Shown here: positions 23,835-30,919 of the stretch, in pieces
Numbering within the stretch: the stretch's first letter is position 1
Layout of the letters: each line of letters starts with the position of its first letter
Origin: Dysgonamonadaceae bacterium
GTDB taxonomy: Bacteria; Bacteroidota; Bacteroidia; Bacteroidales; Dysgonomonadaceae
NCBI GenBank assembly: GCA_031272205.1
Contig: JAISUH010000033.1
Location: forward strand, 1 to 37,154
Direction: 5' to 3'
DNA: 37,154 nucleotides
The notes under the pieces: model-generated
Seen by the model: only the letters and a program-made list of their open reading frames with translations
Database searches by the model: none
Told to the model about the DNA's origin: nothing
Translations under genes and position numbers: made by a program

Positions 23835-26252
23835 TTACTTGTTGCGGGCATCCCAGGCGGTGGACTGCTCGAGCACGTAGTACAGCGCATTCATCTCCAT
23901 CTTGGCATTGTCGCTCAGTGGAACGCCTGTGTTGCTGTATCGAGCCGGGTCGCTGCTGGAGTGGCTTGCCGATGCGTTTTTGGCAATCACAAGGATACCG
24001 CCTTTCGATACCGGATTTTGGCAGGAGAAAATCACCGGTTTGCTCCCCCCGCTCCCGTTCCCGTAGGATGCGATGGTTTCGCAGACCAAAGGCAGGTTAT
24101 TAACGCCTACTAAATAATGGCGCGATGTTATTATTGCAGGCCCATTTCCGGTGTAAGTGATGCTCGAAATCGTTCCGAAAGGCCCGCTCTTTAGAGCAGT
24201 GGCTGCAGTGCCTGTGCCGGTCAACGATATCGACGATGGGTTTCTATCATTAGCACTGCCGTCGAGTTGATTGGATGTTATTGTTCCCCAAGTCGTGCTC
24301 CAGCCTGAAGCTGTGCCCACAGCGGTCATCACCTTTCCCAAATCCTCTTCTCGGTTACCCAAGGCTGAAGAATATTTGGTGGTATAGAGAATCCAGCTGC
24401 CGCCGTTTATCAACGCTTTCAGCGCCGGAGCAATATTAGCGTTGTAATCCTCGGTAGCATACACCATTACGTTGGGGTTGGGGGTGCCGGGATTGGTACA
24501 CACCGCCGAAATTTGCGCTGCATCGCTACCGTTATTGGCCCGCAAGTCGAAGCCGCCGTTATAGATCTGTCCTTCGGTATAGGGTATCCACCGGGTTTTT
24601 ACCGTGCCCGAAGGCCCGAAGTTGACCGAACCGGTAACGCTTGATCCGCTAAATCCACCGATAATGGCTTCTGAACGGGTACTCTGGACGGGCGTGCCTA
24701 AGAAACCGTTGGGCCCCCACGCCTGTTCGTCAACCGGGCCGCTGTTGTCGGCAAAGAGGATGCGCACGGCGCCCAAGCCGTATGGTATGGCCACGCACTG
24801 CGTCAAGTCCGTTGGAGTTGTAATCGAAAATCCGCTAGCGCTCAGCGTAAGAGGTATATCGTTCCCGTTTTCGCTCACGGAGGTAGAGATCTCGTCGCCA
24901 GCAGTGTGATGGAGGACTATAGTAGTGGTGTTGGAATGGCCGGCAGCAATCGAACCGGTTGTGCCCGTAAAGGTAACCGTGCCATGCGCCGCGTTTGTGA
25001 GGGTTGCCGTAATAGTGCCGCTGATAGCGCTACTACCACCATTGTAAAGTCCGCCGGGTTCTATCTCAACGGTTTGGCCGTTGAGGGTGCGTGCCGTGCT
25101 GCGGAGTATCTTTCCGTTGTTCCAGAACTTAACCAAATCGCAGTCTAATATAACTGAGCCCGCTGCTCTGAATTTTACGGTTAGCGTATATTTTGTACCG
25201 GTCAACAGCGGCCCTTGGAAACGTATGGTGCCAAGGGAAACGTCTTTATGTGCGCCGGTACCGCTATGTCTAACTGTTATCGGAGCGCTGAACGTTACGT
25301 CTATATTCGAAGCGCCGCCCGTAAATATGGGGCGTCCGCCATATTCGCTTTCGGTTGCTATCTGATCACTGCTGCTCATTGTCCATTGCCGAGCTACCGC
25401 ATTTGCGTTAATGGTTGTTATAGTGGGAGGCCCGTTAACCGCAAAGGTTTGCATCCCGGCCTTATTGGGGTCAACCGTATAGGTAAACCCTGAGGGTATA
25501 GTTAATGTATAACCCGGTATGCTGGTTATATCGATGATGTTTTGTACGTGCGTAAACTGATGATGGAAAGTGAGAGTCAGCGCCTTCGCATCCGGATAGA
25601 CGGACTGATGACCGTACCCCCAGATCTGTACGGTATCGGTAACAGCATAGAGAAAATCCCAGCCGGGATCGAGCGTATAGGTGTTGGGGGACGTATCTAA
25701 CTCGCGTCCGTCGGGATCCTGAGAGTCGCTGGTGGAATAGGCTACTGCCCTGACATAATAGTCGGCACTCGTCGGATCGTTGCTCCACCATGGTACCATC
25801 AACCGCACATCACTATCACCGACTGTCCTCAGAAAAGACTGATTAGTCCCGGAGGTGCCTGTTACATTGCCGGCATTTGTCCGTTTGCTGAAATCCGCAT
25901 TAAAAAGGATAGCTCGGTATTTCAAGTCGCTGCCCATTGGATGAACGGCGGCGCGTGTAGCCGCCGCGGGTTCGGGGGCTAAGGTACACTCAACAACGAA
26001 GCCCTCGTCTGTTGTTACGGCAACGGTTTGGGGTTCTATCTGTGCGCGGGTTATACCCTCGTAAAAGTCAGATACACCGGCCACCTTAAGCACTAATCCG
26101 ACGCCCGACGAGTTTTCGTCGCTGTCGCCGTTATTCAGCTTGTCGTCGCAGGCGGGAAACGAAGTTGCCATCGAGCCGATAAGGCAGTATGCCAATAAGC
26201 GACCGGTGCAGTGCCGGAAGCTTTTTCTTTTTATTATCGTTTTGACGTCCAT
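23835..26252 (-). CDS. Fimbrillin-like surface lipoprotein with an unusual C-terminal half
   Basis: The 805-residue protein has a basic N-terminus, a hydrophobic stretch and a lipobox-like end SFPAC with C35 as lipidation site. Residues about 50-250 look like a fimbrillin-family N-domain (GITRAQIEPQTVAV, TRAAVHPMGSDLKYRAILFNADF). The middle (about 250-480) is rich in Thr, Gly, Ser and beta-strands. The last 300 residues differ: NVMVYATEDYNANIAPALKALINGGSWILYTTKYS and GGILVIAKNASASHSS...MNALYYVLEQ have an alternating strand/helix pattern like class I glutamine-amidotransferase-like folds. I infer a cell-surface protein, perhaps a tip adhesin or pilus-related. Family assignment is from general appearance. 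A strong terminator follows; a 68-residue gene precedes it on the same strand. Confidence 0.7.
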   Translation of the reverse strand: MDVKTIIKRKSFRHCTGRLLAYCLIGSMATSFPACDDKLNNGDSDENSSGVGLVLKVAGVSDFYEGITRAQIEPQTVAVTTDEGFVVECTLAPEPAAATRAAVHPMGSDLKYRAILFNADFSKRTNAGNVTGTSGTNQSFLRTVGDSDVRLMVPWWSNDPTSADYYVRAVAYSTSDSQDPDGRELDTSPNTYTLDPGWDFLYAVTDTVQIWGYGHQSVYPDAKALTLTFHHQFTHVQNIIDITSIPGYTLTIPSGFTYTVDPNKAGMQTFAVNGPPTITTINANAVARQWTMSSSDQIATESEYGGRPIFTGGASNIDVTFSAPITVRHSGTGAHKDVSLGTIRFQGPLLTGTKYTLTVKFRAAGSVILDCDLVKFWNNGKILRSTARTLNGQTVEIEPGGLYNGGSSAISGTITATLTNAAHGTVTFTGTTGSIAAGHSNTTTIVLHHTAGDEISTSVSENGNDIPLTLSASGFSITTPTDLTQCVAIPYGLGAVRILFADNSGPVDEQAWGPNGFLGTPVQSTRSEAIIGGFSGSSVTGSVNFGPSGTVKTRWIPYTEGQIYNGGFDLRANNGSDAAQISAVCTNPGTPNPNVMVYATEDYNANIAPALKALINGGSWILYTTKYSSALGNREEDLGKVMTAVGTASGWSTTWGTITSNQLDGSANDRNPSSISLTGTGTAATALKSGPFGTISSITYTGNGPAIITSRHYLVGVNNLPLVCETIASYGNGSGGSKPVIFSCQNPVSKGGILVIAKNASASHSSSDPARYSNTGVPLSDNAKMEMNALYYVLEQSTAWDARNK

Positions 26253-26359
26253 AATTTTTTGTATTTTGGTTTGTTGTTTTTTTATTGTTGATTCATTGAG
26301 ATTTGTTGAGCCAAGCTGTTGCGGGTTTCAGCCTTTTACGCATCGCTTGCCAACCAAAT

Positions 26360-26566
26360 TTAGTAACTAAAGCCGCCCAGATCAAGATCGATATACTCGG
26401 TTAAGTCGCCACCGTCTTCCCAATCTTCCAAATCAGCGCCGGATTTCAGTTTTACCGAAGCCGTCCCCATCAGATTGCCTTCCAATTCAATGTAGTTTAC
26501 CCCTATGGCGGTTGGTGTGTAGGGCAGCCGACCGGCGGGAAGTTTGTCTTTTCTCTTCTTGTCCAT
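26360..26566 (-). CDS. Small acidic protein of 68 residues upstream of the fimbrillin-like gene
   Basis: The product starts with a basic segment (MDKKRKDKLPAGRLPYTP), then IGVNYIELEGNLMGTAS, then an acidic tail (DLEDWEDGGDLTEYIDLDLGG). I do not know a named family. The layout Tyr-x-Pro, a beta-like ELEG-LM-S block and an acidic Trp-containing end recalls many short uncharacterised Bacteroidales proteins. There is no signal peptide. It is 107 bp upstream of the fimbrillin-like gene in the same direction and could be co-transcribed. Confidence 0.55.
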   Translation of the reverse strand: MDKKRKDKLPAGRLPYTPTAIGVNYIELEGNLMGTASVKLKSGADLEDWEDGGDLTEYIDLDLGGFSY

Positions 26567-26638
26567 AGTCCTTTTTATTATTGGTTTTTAATCATGTTTT
26601 TATTTCCGTTGTTTATGGCGCGGATACTGTTTTGTTTT

Positions 26639-26646
26639 TATCTTTG
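26639..26646 (+). promoter_or_regulatory. Orphan plus-strand -7 element
   Basis: TATCTTTG is an exact -7 match, but no TTTG stands at the right distance and no convincing gene follows. It faces away from the small gene and toward the 33-bp repeats. Confidence 0.25.
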
Positions 26647-26796
26647 CCTTTTTGTTTCGCATCTCTTGAAAACCGATGTCCATACAGGTTGCGGCCTTTG
26701 GATAAAAATATCCGCGAAACAAAGCTGCTGCGCCGCCGTTCATTCAAACAGATTGCAAAAGTCCGCATAAAAAATTCCTGCAACAAATTTAGTGTC

Positions 26797-26921
26797 GATA
26801 CAAATTGGGTTACTCTTGCAAAAATCGGGGGTACAAATTGGGATACAGGCGCAAAATCAATAGGTACAAAATTGGGTATTCCGAAAAAAATTATGGGTAC
26901 AAATTTGGGTACTCCGATTTA
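26797..26921 (+). repeat. 33-bp tandem repeat, about 4 units
   Basis: Units start at 26797, 26830, 26863 and 26896, exactly 33 bp apart, with consensus near GGTACAAATTGGGTA-TC--G-AAAAAT. The last unit is incomplete. Because 33 is a multiple of three, two plus-strand frames stay open and would encode 11-residue repeats (GTNW-T-AK type, or GYKLGY--KN type). I judge it a degenerate coding remnant or a simple tandem duplication. Confidence 0.8.
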
Positions 26922-27005
26922 TTAAAACAGTGTAAATCAATATATTGTAAAAACATCTGTTCAACAACATGTTTTTACTCCCCATTTTTGCTTGGGGAAA
27001 ATGAG

Positions 27006-27013
27006 TATCTTTG
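27006..27013 (+). promoter_or_regulatory. Orphan plus-strand -7 element before a heptamer array
   Basis: TATCTTTG with a TTTG 15 bp upstream (26987-26990), shorter than the usual spacing. It would transcribe into the repeat mosaic. No gene follows for 770 bp. Confidence 0.25.
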
Positions 27014-27046
27014 TGAGAACGAAGGGAATGGAGAACGAAGGGAATT

Positions 27047-27088
27047 GAGAATTGAGAATTGAGAATTAAGAATTGAGAATTAAGAGTG
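27047..27088. repeat. Heptamer array GAGAATT/AAGAATT, about 6 units
   Basis: Three GAGAATT, one AAGAATT, one GAGAATT and a closing AAGAGTG that leads into the GGGTAGTTTATAG block. Confidence 0.85.
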
Positions 27089-27136
27089 GGTAGTTTATAG
27101 TTTATAGTTCTTAGTTCTTAGTTTTTCGAGGGCAGC

Positions 27137-27180
27137 TAAAGGGGCTGTCTCAAAAGTAGAAAAGCCGCGTCATTGCGAAA
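27137..27180 (-). mobile_element. Inverted end fragment of the MITE-like element
   Basis: TAAAGGGGCTGTCTCAAAAGTAGAAAAGCCGCGTCATT is the reverse complement of the right end of the copy at 23388-23574. After about 40 bp the match stops, so it is a truncated copy or a related element. Confidence 0.6.
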
Positions 27181-27311
27181 GTTTAGCTTGAAGCAATTCG
27201 GAAAACAGCCCTTATCTGTTATTGCGCAACCCTTAGTAGCCCAAGAACGCCACACCTATCATGCCCTTATTTTCTTGATAAATAATGGAATAAGGGAGAA
27301 AATGGGGGGGT

Positions 27312-27402
27312 GAGAATTGAGAATTGAGAATTGAGAATTGAGAATTGAGAATTGAGAATTAAGAATTAAGAATTAAGAATTGAGAATTGAGAATTGAGAA
27401 TT
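27312..27402. repeat. Heptamer array GAGAATT/AAGAATT, 13 units
   Basis: Seven GAGAATT, three AAGAATT and three GAGAATT units in unbroken 7-bp register, closed by GAGAGTG. It is the longest array of this family in the window. Confidence 0.92.
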
Positions 27403-27778
27403 GAGAGTGGGGAGGGTAGAAGGCGCGAAAGGAAAGTCTCGCAGGAGACGACACTTGCATCACCTTTTTTTAAATTCATCAATTCCTTTGTGTCATAGTG
27501 GCAAAAAAACTAAAAAACTAAAAAACTGAACAACTAAAAACTGAAGAATTACGAACCGTTAGCGGTCGGCTTGGACAGAAAAAAAATTATGGATATCAAA
27601 AACGACGGGGAGGACATGGAGTTCCGCTTCGTGTCGGCCTCGTTTTTATTCATCTCCACATCCACCACTTTAACGATCCGCCATTCTGTAAGCCTTTTTT
27701 TATGGATTGTCAGGCTTAAAATACTTAAAATACGATTTTTAACGAAAAATAAACAGCACGAAATTAACCAATAACACA

Positions 27779-29575
27779 ATGAGTACGCTATTTAAAACTA
27801 TCGTCCTGCTTGCGATTTTTACGCGCATCAGCTCTGCTTCGGCTCAGTTCCGCGAACAGCAAGAGATTGATTCGCTCTTGCAGATTGTCGAATCCGGCGT
27901 TGACGAAAGCGCTAAAACAGGGCCGATGGCGCGGCTTTCGTTTCTGTATTTCGCCGGCGGCGACAGCCTTACGTCCGAAAAATACCTGCGGGAAGCGACA
28001 ACCCTTGCGCAGGCACAGAACGACGGCAAGTATAAAATCCGCGTCCTGATTCAGGAACTCAAGACCTGCACCGCCGCCCGCCCGCGTCGGATAAAACGCG
28101 CCTACGAGATAGTGGGCGAGCTTTACCGCCTGATCGGATCGACCGGCGATCGGCTCTCAAAAGCGCAGGCTTACGACTGTATCGCCGCAGCCAAACAGGT
28201 GCTGGAGCAGGATTACGACAACAAGGACTATTATCAGGCCGTCGGCATAGCCGAGAAACTGTCGTCCAATGACCGTGAAGCGCGGCAAATCATCTTCAAC
28301 ATGCAGTATGCGCGAATACAGCGGATTATCGCTTCGGAGGGCTACGGCAGCAAGGCCTTGGACTATCAGGTGAAGCTCGCTACCGAAACCGCAAGGGATA
28401 CGGGCGACAAGACCAATATCTGCTGCATGATGACCGTTCACTTAGAACAGATGCTCAATGCCGACTATCCCGACGGGAAAGCCATCGAGACAGAAGCGGG
28501 CCGGCTCTTGGATTTTATCGGCAACAACGTGATTGCTACCGCTCCCTACAATGCGGCGATAGAACGATTGATTCTCTGCAGCCTGTCCTTCCCCGAAAGC
28601 GTCGATATGACCAAAATAGAAGAAGCAGCGGAGAAACTGCAATACGCCAGCACGGGCGACAAGATTTTGCAGCGCGACATCTCGAAAACCCTTATGACGC
28701 TCGCTTACGCACAGGGACAATGTGGTGAGGCCATCAACCGTACATGGGATCTGATCCGCGTTGATTCGCTGAGCGAGAATCCGGCAAAGCTGCTGGCCGT
28801 CGATTATTCGGCTTTGGCGGTATTGTATGACGAAGTGAAGGATCAGGGCCGGCGTGCCGATGCGCTCGATAAAAGCCTGAAATACTACCGGCAGGCCTAT
28901 AACGAGCGGGCGCAGGAACAGCGGCTGATCTCCGAAATACGCTACAATACCCAAAAAGAAGCGGCGCAGAGACGGCAAATGGGCTATATCCTGACCGGCG
29001 TGATGGTGATTACGGTGGTTATCGGCTTTGCCGTTATCATGTATCAGCGGAAAGCCGCAGCGGAAAAGGCGCTTCTCGAACTCGCCTTGGAAAATGCCGA
29101 ACAAAAAGAAAAAATCATGGAGATGGAAATCCAAAGTATCCAAAAAGAAAATATGGCCGCCAAATTGCGCATCGAACAGAAAAATAAGCTGATAGAAACT
29201 ATTGTGCAGATAGTCAGCGAGATAGACAACAGCGAGTTGCGGAGGCTGATCGAAAAAGAGAAGATTATGGATAGAAATTTCAATAATAACTCGCGGATTT
29301 TTATCGAATCGGATCCCGAATTTTTCAGGAAATTGCAGGAGCGAGCCGCACCGGAGGTCCTTACCCCGCTCAACCTGCGCTATTGCGCGTATCTGCTGAC
29401 GGGGATGGGCAGCAAGGAGATTATGGAGCTCCTCAACGTGAGCGAAAACACGTTTTGGATCAACAAAAAACGGCTGCGCCAGAAACTGAAACTTCCCAAA
29501 GGCGAAAGCCTCGAATCGTTTCTGCACAACCTGAGTTTGCCGCCTCATGCGAATAATGGGGGAGTTGAGAGTTGA
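27779..29575 (+). CDS. TPR-membrane-HTH transcriptional regulator
   Basis: The 598-residue protein has an N-terminal signal sequence (about 1-22), a periplasmic helical region like tetratricopeptide repeats (about 25-390), one membrane helix (about 401-422, YILTGVMVITVVIGFAVIMY), a charged coiled coil (about 425-490), and a LuxR-like helix-turn-helix (about 530-580, LRYCAYLLTGMGSKEIMELLNVSENTFWINKKRLRQKL). Such one-component sensors are common in Bacteroidota; the ligand is unknown. It is divergent from the small gene and fimbrillin-like gene across the repeat gap and may control them, but this is inferred only from position. Its last few residues (NNGGVES) are encoded by sequence that belongs to the repeat family. 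Confidence 0.85.
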   Translation: MSTLFKTIVLLAIFTRISSASAQFREQQEIDSLLQIVESGVDESAKTGPMARLSFLYFAGGDSLTSEKYLREATTLAQAQNDGKYKIRVLIQELKTCTAARPRRIKRAYEIVGELYRLIGSTGDRLSKAQAYDCIAAAKQVLEQDYDNKDYYQAVGIAEKLSSNDREARQIIFNMQYARIQRIIASEGYGSKALDYQVKLATETARDTGDKTNICCMMTVHLEQMLNADYPDGKAIETEAGRLLDFIGNNVIATAPYNAAIERLILCSLSFPESVDMTKIEEAAEKLQYASTGDKILQRDISKTLMTLAYAQGQCGEAINRTWDLIRVDSLSENPAKLLAVDYSALAVLYDEVKDQGRRADALDKSLKYYRQAYNERAQEQRLISEIRYNTQKEAAQRRQMGYILTGVMVITVVIGFAVIMYQRKAAAEKALLELALENAEQKEKIMEMEIQSIQKENMAAKLRIEQKNKLIETIVQIVSEIDNSELRRLIEKEKIMDRNFNNNSRIFIESDPEFFRKLQERAAPEVLTPLNLRYCAYLLTGMGSKEIMELLNVSENTFWINKKRLRQKLKLPKGESLESFLHNLSLPPHANNGGVES

Positions 29576-29592
29576 GAATGAAGAGTGGGTAG

Positions 29593-29648
29593 TTTATAGT
29601 TTATAGTTTATAGTTTATAGTTTATAGTTTATAGTTTATAGTTTATAG
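29593..29648. repeat. Perfect TTTATAG array, 8 units
   Basis: Eight identical 7-bp units in a row starting 18 bp after the regulator's stop codon. Confidence 0.95.
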
Positions 29649-29899
29649 TTCTTAGTCTTTAGCTGCCCCCGAAAAACTAAGAACTAAGAACTACCCACTA
29701 AAACACCCTCTTTTGCACTTTCTAACTTCTAATTTCTAATTTTTGCCTTCTTCATTCTTAATTGGCTACCGCCGAACGTTGTTTCTCCATTCTCAACTGT
29801 CGGGCGATGGTTTGTTTTGGGCGACGAACTCGTTCTGTATGAAGAAAAATAGGATACTTTTCACAAGTTAAAAAAATAGTTGAATTGAAAAATAAATTG

Positions 29900-29907
29900 T
29901 ACCTTTA
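29900..29907 (+). promoter_or_regulatory. -7-like element of the DUF433 gene
   Basis: TACCTTTA fits TAnnTTT with the last base changed, and TTG lies about 17 bp upstream. The ATG follows at 29932, preceded by GGAGAAAAATT, one of the few purine-rich stretches in the window that could act as a ribosome site. Confidence 0.35.
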
Positions 29908-29931
29908 CAGCGATATTAATGGAGAAAAATT

Positions 29932-30153
29932 ATGACTGCTTATCAAGAACTTATTCGGATCAATCCGGCCAAGAGGTTTGGGAGACCTTGTGTCAGAGAT
30001 ACGCGCATCACAGTTTACGATGTGCTGGGATGGTTGTCGGCAGGAATGAGTTACGAGGAAATCATTAACGACTTCCCTGAACTGACCAAACAAGACATCC
30101 TTGCTTGCCTTGCGTTTGCTTCGCAAAGGGAACGAACGGTTCAATACGTTTAA
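29932..30153 (+). CDS. DUF433 antitoxin-like protein
   Basis: The 73-residue protein matches the DUF433 family: RINPAKRFGRPCVRDTRITVYDVLGWLSAGMSYEEIINDFPELTKQDILACLAFA. These are small helical, HTH-like proteins, typically encoded just before a DUF5615 (Mut7-C-like, PIN-related) partner and treated as VapB-like antitoxins. The frame is complete. The partner starts 1 bp after its stop but is broken, so this is an antitoxin without a functional toxin. Confidence 0.9.
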   Translation: MTAYQELIRINPAKRFGRPCVRDTRITVYDVLGWLSAGMSYEEIINDFPELTKQDILACLAFASQRERTVQYV

Positions 30154-30154
30154 A

Positions 30155-30489
30155 ATGAAACTGCTGTTTGACCAGAACATTTCGATCGTATAGAACGATT
30201 GTTGCCGGAACAGACTTTCGGGGGAAGTCGGCATGTTAAGTCGGTAGGTTTATACAACAAAGACGATGCCGATATTTGGCAATAAGCACAACGAAACGGG
30301 TTTACAATAGTAACGTTTGACGCTGATTTTTTTGATATTCTGGTTGTAAAAGGATTCCCCCCGAAAATTATTTGGTTACGCACCGGAAATTTGACTACAT
30401 CGGCCATTTCCGAATACTTCATAAATAACTTTCTTAAAATCAATACTTTTATTGATGATCCGGACAAAGGGCGTTTGGAATTGTTCTGA
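30155..30489 (+). pseudogene. Broken DUF5615 (PIN-like) toxin gene
   Basis: The frame opens MKLLFDQNIS, the typical start of DUF5615 proteins, then hits TAG at 30191. From 30187 a second frame reads RIERLLPEQTFGGSRHVKSVGLYNKDDADIWQ, a TAA stop (30283-30285), then AQRNGFTIVTFDADFFDILVVKGFPPKIIWLRTGN and on to TGA at 30489. The family hallmarks (DQNIS, HV-S-GL, IVTFDADF, PPKIIWLRTGN) are all still readable. It has thus suffered one frameshift (consistent with a one-base loss near 30185) and one nonsense change. The ORF track misses it because no frame is long enough. Confidence 0.9.
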
Positions 30490-30919
30490 ATCCTCGTCTC
30501 TACTGCCAATGCAACCCCGTACGGGGTTGAACGGCATTTATACGCTTGCTTTCTATTGATATGGATGGACTGCGGCCAAGGAACCTTCCTCAAAATTCCC
30601 TTAATGGCCCACGGCGCCACCCACCGATCATGCCCTTATTTTTCTGGTTAAGAATGGAATAAGGGCAAAATGGGGGGGTGAGAATTGAGAATTAAGAATT
30701 AAGAATTAAGAATTAAGAGTGGGGAGGGTAGAAGGCGCGAAAGGAAAGTCTCGCAGGAGACGACACTTGCATCACCTTTTTTTAAATTCATCGATTCCTT
30801 TGTGTCATAGTGGCAAAAAAACTAAGAACTAAAAACTAAAAACTATAAACTAAGAACTATAAACTACCCACTCTTAATTCTCAATTCTCAAGTCCCTTCG
30901 TTCTCCATTCTCAACTCTT
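30490..30919. repeat. Repeat mosaic between the broken toxin and the DUF1080 gene
   Basis: It begins at the toxin remnant's stop: CGTCTCTACTGCCAATGCAACCCCGTACGGGGTTGAACGGCATTTATACGCTTG (also at 15672), the TTGATATGGATGGACTGCGGCC block, the CCCTTATTTTTCTGG...GGAATAAGGG block, five GAGAATT/AAGAATT units (30680-30714), the 100-bp block shared with 27409-27512, then ACTATAA/ACTAAGA heptamers and TCAATTC. No gene is seen. Confidence 0.75.

Larger units (their letters stand above)
26567..27778. repeat. Repeat-rich gap between the small gene and the TPR-HTH regulator
   Basis: I support no gene in these 1.2 kb. Contents in order: two plus-strand -7 elements (26639, 27006), four 33-bp tandem units (26797-26921), GAGAATT heptamers (27047-27088), TTTATAG/TTCTTAG heptamers, an inverted end piece of the MITE-like element (27137-27180), the CCCTTATTTTCTTGATAAATAATGGAATAAGGG block (about 27229-27311), a 13-unit heptamer array (27312-27402), and a 100-bp block (27409-27512) repeated at 30719-30823. 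The last 200 bp before the regulator show no clear promoter. Confidence 0.65.
29576..29931. repeat. Gap with TTTATAG heptamers before the DUF433 gene
   Basis: Contains eight TTTATAG units (29593-29648), TTCTTAG, TTAGCTGCCCCCGAAAAACTAAGAACTAAGAACTACCCACTAAAACACCCTCTTTTGCACTTTCTA, then about 170 bp without recognisable content. The heptamer block is bounded by an 11-bp inverted repeat (AGTGGGTAGTT 29584-29594, AACTACCCACT 29689-29699), so it could form one large hairpin. Confidence 0.75.

Noticed and set aside
26581-26925. Plus-strand ORF of 114 residues, and the overlapping 26805-27062 frame
   Set aside because: Neither has a good start, a domain or a conserved look. Both are held open mainly by the 33-bp tandem repeat. 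The -7 element at 26639 lies inside the first frame, after its start.
27312-27402. Heptamer arrays considered as a CRISPR array
   Set aside because: Units are 7 bp with no spacers, and no cas genes are in the window.
28442-29548. Minus-strand ORF of 368 residues
   Set aside because: Antisense to the TPR-HTH regulator, whose membrane helix and HTH are clear on the plus strand.
30150-30620. Minus-strand ORF of 156 residues
   Set aside because: It runs antisense across the DUF5615 pseudogene and into repeat DNA, with no domain. The plus-strand reading explains the sequence far better.
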